18,740 bases of DNA from JAJRXG01 sp964640065 (GTDB lineage: Bacteria; Bacteroidota; Bacteroidia; Chitinophagales; Saprospiraceae). How positions within the stretch are numbered: the first letter of the stretch is position 1; every line of letters starts with the position of its first letter. Positions 14,154-18,740 of this stretch are shown here, one piece after another. The position numbers were made by a program, and so were the translations under genes. The stretch lies in the NCBI GenBank assembly GCA_964640065.1, contig CAZXIE010000070.1:1-18740 (forward strand), read 5' to 3'. Below the pieces are notes generated by a model. That model saw nothing but the letters and a program-made list of their open reading frames with translations, searched no databases and was not told where the DNA came from.

Positions 14154-15521
14154 CTACTTGATAACTCTTGGCTCATCCACAGGCTCAAAGGCTGCCAGTA
14201 TGCCTTTCAACATCTTATTAAAGTCGTAGTAGGGTTCTTCTGCCAGACCTAGTCTGACAATGATTAGATCATAGCTCGGTATGATATAAACTGCTTGACC
14301 TTCAAATCCTTGGCAGCTAAACATATCTTCAGGGGCATCGGGATATATAGATGGTGCAGCATTGAGCCAAAACTGACCTCCATATTTGCCATCACTGTGA
14401 GCATTGGGCGCAGAAACAAAGTCTACCCAGCTTGTATCTACGACTTGATCTCCATACCAATTACCTTGATTCAGATATAACTGACCAAACCTAGCCCAGT
14501 CTCTTGCAGAAGCATAGGTATATGACGACCCAATATAGTTGCCAGTTTCATCAGTCTCCATGATCGTATTATACATGCCGACACGATAAAAAATACTGTC
14601 ATATGGGAAGCGTAGATATCGCTCACTATCACCGATTTTATCTTTGACAATATTGCATAAGAGATTAGAAGTCCCACTACTGTAATACCAGTGCGATCCA
14701 GGATCATGTGCCAACTCCTTTGACTTTGGTATCACTGTCGCATCTTCAGATGTATAGAGCATCTCTGTTACATCATTCATTGTACCATAGTTCTCCGACC
14801 ATGCTAACCCACTTTGCATCTGAAGTAGATCTTTCAGAGTGATATCACTACGTCCATCCTGCCATTCTTCGAATAAGTGATCATCCCCTAACGATAGCTT
14901 GCCTTGCTTGACCAGTATGCCGATCATCGTCGCCGTTATACTTTTAGACATGGACCATCCTATGACTTTGGTGTCTTTGTTATATCCATTAGCATACTTC
15001 TCAGCTAACAGTTGTCCACCCTTAGCTACTAAGATGGCACGAGTCTTCATACTATCCATGGCTAATCCAGCATCGAAGTTTTCATTGATCGCCACATTGA
15101 GCAAATCCATATTTACGGAAGTGGGAAGACTATCATAAGAAGTGCCAGTCCCTAAGGGCCAGTTAGCAGAAGAGGCTTGATGACCAGGAAGACTTAGGCG
15201 GGTATCATAGTCATCATCACCATCTAGAAGTATGCACCCGACTCCTCCGCGGTATACTGCGGTTCTACTTGCTAATCCATAAAGCGTAGACGTAACCTCT
15301 TTTTTCTGGTGATCAATCTTACTCGTAGGCAAGGAAAGAGGGCCTATTGCGAGATCTTCATTTTGTATACTTTCTTGTGTTCGCTTTGATAGAAAGGTGC
15401 AAGAACACATCCGCTTGGCAGCGTATCCATTAGCTATAGGAAGCTGAGGGCCATAGGTGATAATGAGATACGCGATAGCGGCTATGATCAGTAGTAATAT
15501 GCTGAGTAGAATTTTTTTCAT
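14154..15521 (-). CDS. Serine beta-lactamase-like hydrolase (class C / PF00144 type), membrane-anchored
   Basis: A 455-residue protein of the serine beta-lactamase/penicillin-binding-protein-like family. Residues 4-22 form one hydrophobic segment (LLSILLLIIAAIAYLIITY), a signal anchor placing the domain outside the cytoplasm. The nucleophile motif SMSK (Ser190, Lys193) follows TKVIGW. The second motif is YYSSGTSNLL (Tyr279/Tyr280 and Asn286). A C-terminal CQGFEGQAVYIIPS segment matches the usual end of the active site. LLQMQSGLAWSE and YASARDWARFGQLYLNQG are also family hallmarks. Such proteins act as esterases, peptidases or DD-peptidases rather than true beta-lactamases, and resistance should not be assumed. 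About 120 residues before the domain are poorly characterised. It is divergent from the dehydratase and followed by the GIY-YIG gene. Confidence 0.9.
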   Translation of the reverse strand: MKKILLSILLLIIAAIAYLIITYGPQLPIANGYAAKRMCSCTFLSKRTQESIQNEDLAIGPLSLPTSKIDHQKKEVTSTLYGLASRTAVYRGGVGCILLDGDDDYDTRLSLPGHQASSANWPLGTGTSYDSLPTSVNMDLLNVAINENFDAGLAMDSMKTRAILVAKGGQLLAEKYANGYNKDTKVIGWSMSKSITATMIGILVKQGKLSLGDDHLFEEWQDGRSDITLKDLLQMQSGLAWSENYGTMNDVTEMLYTSEDATVIPKSKELAHDPGSHWYYSSGTSNLLCNIVKDKIGDSERYLRFPYDSIFYRVGMYNTIMETDETGNYIGSSYTYASARDWARFGQLYLNQGNWYGDQVVDTSWVDFVSAPNAHSDGKYGGQFWLNAAPSIYPDAPEDMFSCQGFEGQAVYIIPSYDLIIVRLGLAEEPYYDFNKMLKGILAAFEPVDEPRVIK

Positions 15522-15571
15522 AAGAACATTAATATAGAAACTCTGTCCGACGGTGTTCGGATTTTATCTGC

Positions 15572-15601
15572 GAAACCTATCTTACGGGCTCAGTAAGTCA
15601 A
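15572..15601 (-). promoter_or_regulatory. Candidate promoter for the beta-lactamase-like gene
   Basis: On the minus strand TTG (15601-15599) is followed after exactly 19 bases by TAGGTTTC (15579-15572), close to the Bacteroidota TTTG-N19-TAnnTTTG arrangement. The predicted start of transcription is about 40 bases before the ATG at 15521. The inverted repeat TCCGA-N6-TCGGA (15546-15561) lies just downstream and could be an operator. Confidence 0.35.
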
Positions 15602-15604
15602 CAC

Positions 15605-17314
15605 ATGAAAGAGTTAAGAAGCAAGCAGTGGTTCGCACGAAAAGGAAAAGATGGCTTTATCTACCGCGCTTGGATGAAAAATCAAGGCATCCCAGATGAT
15701 GCATTTGGAGGGAAGCCAGTGATAGGTATATGTAATACTTGGTCAGAGCTGACTCCTTGTAATGCTCACTTTCGAGAGCTTGCAGAGTCCGTCAAGAAAG
15801 GTGTCCTAGAAGCTGGAGGATTTCCACTTGAGTTTCCAGTCATGTCACTTGGCGAAACGCTCATGAAGCCGACGACTATGCTCTTCCGCAATCTCATGAG
15901 TATGGATACCGAGGAATCCATAAGAGCTAATCCGCTCGATGGAGTAGTCTTACTCTGTGGTTGTGATAAAACAACACCGGCCACTATCATGGGTGCTGCC
16001 AGCGTAGATATACCGACGATAGTTGTGTCAGGAGGACCGATGTTAACTGGCAAGTTTAGAGGGAAGAGTGTAGCAACTAGTGATCTTTGGAGATGGTCAG
16101 AGCAAAACCGTCTTGGCGAGATGTCAGATGAAGAGTTCCGACTTGCCGAAGGATGTATGGCGAGAAGTCGCGGCCATTGTGCCGTTATGGGCACTGCTTC
16201 GACGATGGCCTGCATGGTAGAATCCCTGGGACTTTCTTTGCCTTCTAATGCAGCTATACCTGCTGCCGACAGTCGGCGAAAAGTACTATCACAGTTGACG
16301 GGTCGTAGGATAGTCGATATGGTGAAAGAAGATCTAACGATGTCTAAGGTCTTAACTCGGGAAGCATTTGAGAACGCTATCATATTAAACGCTGCTATCG
16401 GAGGCTCTACTAATTTTGTAGTTCACCTTTTAGCGATCGCTGGACGGATCGGAGTGGGTCTTTCTCTTGATGATTTTGATAAGATCGGTAGCCATATACC
16501 CTTGATGGCCAACCTTCAGCCTTCTGGAGATTACTTCATGGAGGACTTTTACTATGCTGGTGGACTGCCCGCTATCATCCGACAGATGGATAAAGAGCTA
16601 CACAATGATGTCATCACTGTCAATGGTAAATCGATAGGAGAGAACTGCTCAGCAGCTGAGATCTACAATGAAGATATCATCGCTAACAGAGACAAGCCTT
16701 TTCAAGATGCTTCGGGTATCGCGGTCGTCTATGGTAATCTATGTAAGAATGGTGCCATCATCAAACCTTCGGCAGCAACTAAGGAGCTGATGATACATAA
16801 GGGTAGGGCAGTAGTATTTGAAGATATAGAAGACTACCACGCTAAGATCAATGACGTCACTCTTCCCGTGAAGGAAGGTGATATACTCGTCCTCAAGAAT
16901 GCTGGCCCCAAGGGTTATCCTGGTATGCCAGAGGTTGGTAATATGGCGGTTCCTAAGGCCTTGCTTGAGAAGGGAGTTACTGACATGGTTAGGATATCAG
17001 ATGGTCGGATGAGTGGTACCGCTTTTGGTACGGTGTTCCTACATGTCTCTCCTGAGTCAGCATCTGGAGGCATGCTTGCTTTAGTCCAAGATGGAGATGA
17101 GATCGAAGTTGACGTGCCAGCGAGAAAACTAAACCTACTTGTGGAAGAGGATGAGCTTGAAAGAAGACGTGCTTTATGGAGCGCCCCTGATCTTGGATAT
17201 GATAGAGGTTATGTGGGTATGTATATTAGAGATGTCGAAGAATCCCACCTCGGAGCAGATCTAAAATTTTTAAGAGGAAGCAGTGGGAGTGAAGTTTTAA
17301 GAGATTCGCATTGA
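15605..17314 (+). CDS. IlvD/Edd-family dehydratase, sugar-acid (arabinonate/xylonate) type
   Basis: A 569-residue iron-sulfur dehydratase. The N-terminus LRSKQWF, GFIYRAWMKNQGIP and CNTWSELTPCNAHFRELA are typical of the pentonate dehydratase branch (L-arabinonate, D-xylonate), not of the biosynthetic dihydroxy-acid dehydratase. By family comparison the [2Fe-2S] ligands should be Cys52, Cys120 (LLCGCDKTTP) and Cys192 (GHCAVMGTAST), and Lys122 should be the carbamylated Mg-binding lysine. The catalytic serine lies in SDGRMSGTAFGT. The reaction is loss of water from a sugar acid to give a 2-keto-3-deoxy acid. I do not assign ilvD: no branched-chain gene is adjacent, and the same branch contains mixed-specificity enzymes. 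It is divergent from the beta-lactamase-like gene by 83 bases and followed after 32 bases by a TPR membrane protein. Confidence 0.9.
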   Translation: MKELRSKQWFARKGKDGFIYRAWMKNQGIPDDAFGGKPVIGICNTWSELTPCNAHFRELAESVKKGVLEAGGFPLEFPVMSLGETLMKPTTMLFRNLMSMDTEESIRANPLDGVVLLCGCDKTTPATIMGAASVDIPTIVVSGGPMLTGKFRGKSVATSDLWRWSEQNRLGEMSDEEFRLAEGCMARSRGHCAVMGTASTMACMVESLGLSLPSNAAIPAADSRRKVLSQLTGRRIVDMVKEDLTMSKVLTREAFENAIILNAAIGGSTNFVVHLLAIAGRIGVGLSLDDFDKIGSHIPLMANLQPSGDYFMEDFYYAGGLPAIIRQMDKELHNDVITVNGKSIGENCSAAEIYNEDIIANRDKPFQDASGIAVVYGNLCKNGAIIKPSAATKELMIHKGRAVVFEDIEDYHAKINDVTLPVKEGDILVLKNAGPKGYPGMPEVGNMAVPKALLEKGVTDMVRISDGRMSGTAFGTVFLHVSPESASGGMLALVQDGDEIEVDVPARKLNLLVEEDELERRRALWSAPDLGYDRGYVGMYIRDVEESHLGADLKFLRGSSGSEVLRDSH

Positions 17315-17346
17315 TACCGCTTTCGCAAATGTTATAAGCTGATATT

Positions 17347-18075
17347 ATGGCCAGAATATATTTGATCGTTCTTTTGTTGGATGCCTATTGTCTGTATATC
17401 GCCTACAAGAAGGAGGTGCCTAAATATTGGTTTTTAGTCATTCTTGGCTTTCCTCTTTTTGGAGGTGTGGCCTTCCTTCTGTATAACCTTACCCAATCTC
17501 ACGATGGCTATCTAGACAAGCCTGTGAGCAAATCAACTCTTGGGTCTAAAAGCAAAATCAATCGATTAGAAAAGGAACTTGAGGTGGCAGATACGATGCG
17601 TAATCGTGTCTTGCTTGCGGACGAATATTATAAGCATAAAGAGTTTCGAGAGGCAAGGCAGCTCTACGAATCCTGCTTGTCAGGTCATGCATCTGAAGAT
17701 CTTGGTACCCTCATCAAACTCGTAGATATATGCTTCGAAGAGGGAGATTATGAGCACTGTATTTCCTATGCCAAGATCATCAATGGCAAAGCTCTTTTTG
17801 ATAAGTCAGTAGAAAAGACGGCATACGCTTGGGCGCTTTATAAGGAAGGAATGATGCTAGAAGCAGAAGAGATCTTTAAGGAGATGGATGCTCGCTATAG
17901 TCACTATGTGCAGCGACTAGAGTTTGCGAAGTTCTTTAAAGTAACTGGCAGAGATAAGGCTGCCCAAGAGGTCTGCCACATTCTTATCGAAGAATATGAT
18001 TCTATGCATCCTCAAGAACAGAGACAAAAAGCCAAAGTCTTCAAGGAGATTAAGAGCTTTAAGAGCTCATTCTAA
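17347..18075 (+). CDS. Membrane-anchored tetratricopeptide-repeat protein of unknown function
   Basis: A 242-residue protein. It begins with two hydrophobic segments (about residues 3-18, YLIVLLLDAYCLYIAY region, and 27-47, YWFLVILGFPLFGGVAFLLY), resembling the N-terminal membrane hairpin of phospholipase D-nuclease-N-type proteins. After a basic linker (SKSTLGSKSKINRLEKEL) come TPR-like helical repeats: LADEYYKHKEFREARQLYES, LVDICFEEGDYEHCISYAKI and AWALYKEGMMLEAEEIFKEM. The soluble part therefore probably makes protein contacts beside the membrane. No enzyme motif is visible. It is on the same strand as the dehydratase, 32 bases downstream, but a functional link is not evident. Its 3' end lies within a short tandem duplication. 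Confidence 0.82.
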   Translation: MARIYLIVLLLDAYCLYIAYKKEVPKYWFLVILGFPLFGGVAFLLYNLTQSHDGYLDKPVSKSTLGSKSKINRLEKELEVADTMRNRVLLADEYYKHKEFREARQLYESCLSGHASEDLGTLIKLVDICFEEGDYEHCISYAKIINGKALFDKSVEKTAYAWALYKEGMMLEAEEIFKEMDARYSHYVQRLEFAKFFKVTGRDKAAQEVCHILIEEYDSMHPQEQRQKAKVFKEIKSFKSSF

Positions 18076-18109
18076 CAGGATAAGGAGCTGTAAGAGCTCA
18101 TTCTAACAG
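18060..18109 (+). repeat. Tandem duplication (19-bp word, 31-bp period) overlapping the TPR gene stop
   Basis: TAAGAGCTCATTCTAACAG occurs at 18060-18078 and again at 18091-18109. The first copy includes the last codons and TAA stop of the TPR gene (K-S-S-F-stop). The intervening bases GATAAGGAGCTG echo the AAGGAGAT just upstream, so replication slippage is the simplest origin. Confidence 0.9.
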
Positions 18110-18476
18110 TTCGCCTCGGGCCAAGTGTCAGCTATCTGGCAAACTTCAATGCAATATGTGATTATTTTCTAGTGACATTTGAGGTTACCTAAAGTCTTAA
18201 GAAAGCAGATATCAAAAGTCGATTTCTCTATACGCAAAAGTAGTTCCCATTAAATCTAACATATTAGAATATTCGAAATATGTTAGATACCTCAGAAGCG
18301 GTAATTTATGCAGCTTATGAAAATTACTTGATAAAAGTAGTGGGGGTGAGTAGTGGGGGAAGCGATTGAAGATGTCTTCTTAATTGAACTCGATTCTTTA
18401 GGATCAAGGTCAAAGCCCCAATAAAAACAATTGTTAGCTCTATTAAATACGTATTTATAGGTTAACATTTTACGCA
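18076..18476. other. Intergenic region of about 400 bases without a recognisable gene
   Basis: Apart from the tandem duplication at its left end and the hairpin at 18255-18287, I see only one further small inverted repeat (GTAATTT at 18301-18307 with AAATTAC about 13 bases on). No tRNA, clear terminator or promoter was recognised, although the region is AT-rich towards the start at 18477. Confidence 0.5.
18255..18287. other. Palindromic hairpin, 10-bp perfect arms
   Basis: TCTAACATAT (18255-18264) and ATATGTTAGA (18278-18287) are exact reverse complements, with the 8-bp palindrome GAATATTC (18267-18274) between them. No T-run follows. It could be an operator, a regulatory hairpin or a protein-binding palindrome upstream of the gene starting at 18477. 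Confidence 0.5.
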
Positions 18477-18740
18477 ATGAATTTTTGTTCAAACTGTCCG
18501 TCATCTGATGATGGATATTACTCTAGCGAGGATAAGAGAGATCTTAGGCCTCCATCTCTATTTAAGGCAAATTCTGCCGATTTACCTAGCCGTAAAATTG
18601 ACCTATCAGGTCCCGCCTTACCAGATATAAAGGCGAATTCTTTAAAAAATACTTCAAGTTTTAAGTCACTTAGTAACGTTTTAATCATGTCTAATTCTAC
18701 GCCTATCACACCAAGCTACATTATTAATGTAGCAAGCGCA
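18477..18740 (+). CDS. Possible new gene running off the right edge, product unknown
   Basis: From ATG 18477 the plus strand stays open for 88 codons to the window end. It begins MNFCSNCPSSDDGYYSSEDK and is rich in serine, asparagine and lysine, with two KANS repeats (FKANSADLP and IKANSLKN). There is no signal peptide, membrane segment or known motif in the visible part. In-frame upstream sequence meets a stop (TAA at 18444), so the start is plausible, but no ribosome binding site is seen. An open run of this length could occur by chance, and a 63-codon frame on the other strand overlaps it. Sequence beyond the window is needed to decide. Confidence 0.4.
   Translation, partial: MNFCSNCPSSDDGYYSSEDKRDLRPPSLFKANSADLPSRKIDLSGPALPDIKANSLKNTSSFKSLSNVLIMSNSTPITPSYIINVASA

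Noticed and set aside
14154..15521. Antibiotic-resistance beta-lactamase
   Set aside because: The SxxK and YSSGTSN motifs place it in the broad PF00144 group, most members of which are esterases or peptidases; nothing points to drug resistance.
18292..18504. A 70-codon minus-strand open frame
   Set aside because: Low-complexity composition, no motif, and it overlaps the start of the plus-strand frame at 18477 and an AT-rich intergenic region.
18518..18709. A 63-codon minus-strand open frame
   Set aside because: Lies opposite the longer plus-strand frame that is open to the window end; only one is likely real and neither has homology I recognise.

Overview
The window looks like a core-metabolic stretch of a Bacteroidota chromosome. 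I infer this from protein character (short MenE and MenF forms, a Bacteroidota-type 2TM protein, a small metalloprotease lipoprotein), TAnnTTTG-like -7 promoter boxes, few clear Shine-Dalgarno sites and moderate GC. A member of the Saprospiria is plausible, but that is a guess. I see no rRNA, tRNA, CRISPR array, insertion sequence or prophage.

Layout. 1-918 (minus): a class III-type O-methyltransferase followed by the 5' part of a HemW-like radical SAM gene that runs off the left edge. 1169-2458 (plus): a TetR-family regulator and a small lipoprotein with a metzincin-like zinc motif. 2685-4825 (plus): a long acyl-CoA dehydrogenase and an SCP2 lipid-binding protein, closed by a strong bidirectional terminator. 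4912-6768 (minus): a group II PLP decarboxylase and a 103-residue protein resembling only region 2 of an ECF sigma factor. 6846-11679 (plus): a tightly packed menaquinone block, menC-menE-menF-menD, followed by alanine dehydrogenase (11743-12849). 12858-13241 (minus): a 2TM-domain protein. 13242-13764: 523 bases without a credible gene but with several inverted repeats. 13765-15521 (minus): a membrane-anchored serine beta-lactamase-like hydrolase and a small GIY-YIG protein. 15605-18075 (plus): an IlvD/Edd dehydratase of the sugar-acid type and a TPR membrane protein. The right end has about 400 non-coding bases with a tandem duplication and a hairpin, then an open frame (18477 onward) that runs off the window.

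How genes work together. MenF (chorismate to isochorismate), MenD (to SEPHCHC), MenC (to o-succinylbenzoate) and MenE (to OSB-CoA) cover the upper menaquinone pathway apart from MenH. MenB and MenA are not here. The acyl-CoA dehydrogenase and SCP2 protein suggest beta-oxidation-type lipid metabolism, possibly controlled by the nearby TetR regulator.

I found no clear new multi-gene system. The observations most worth checking are a 13-14 bp motif (CACTTACGTAAAT) repeated four times across unrelated contexts, the structured gene-free region next to the GIY-YIG gene, the sigma-region-2-only protein, and the metzincin-like lipoprotein with a one-residue-longer zinc motif.
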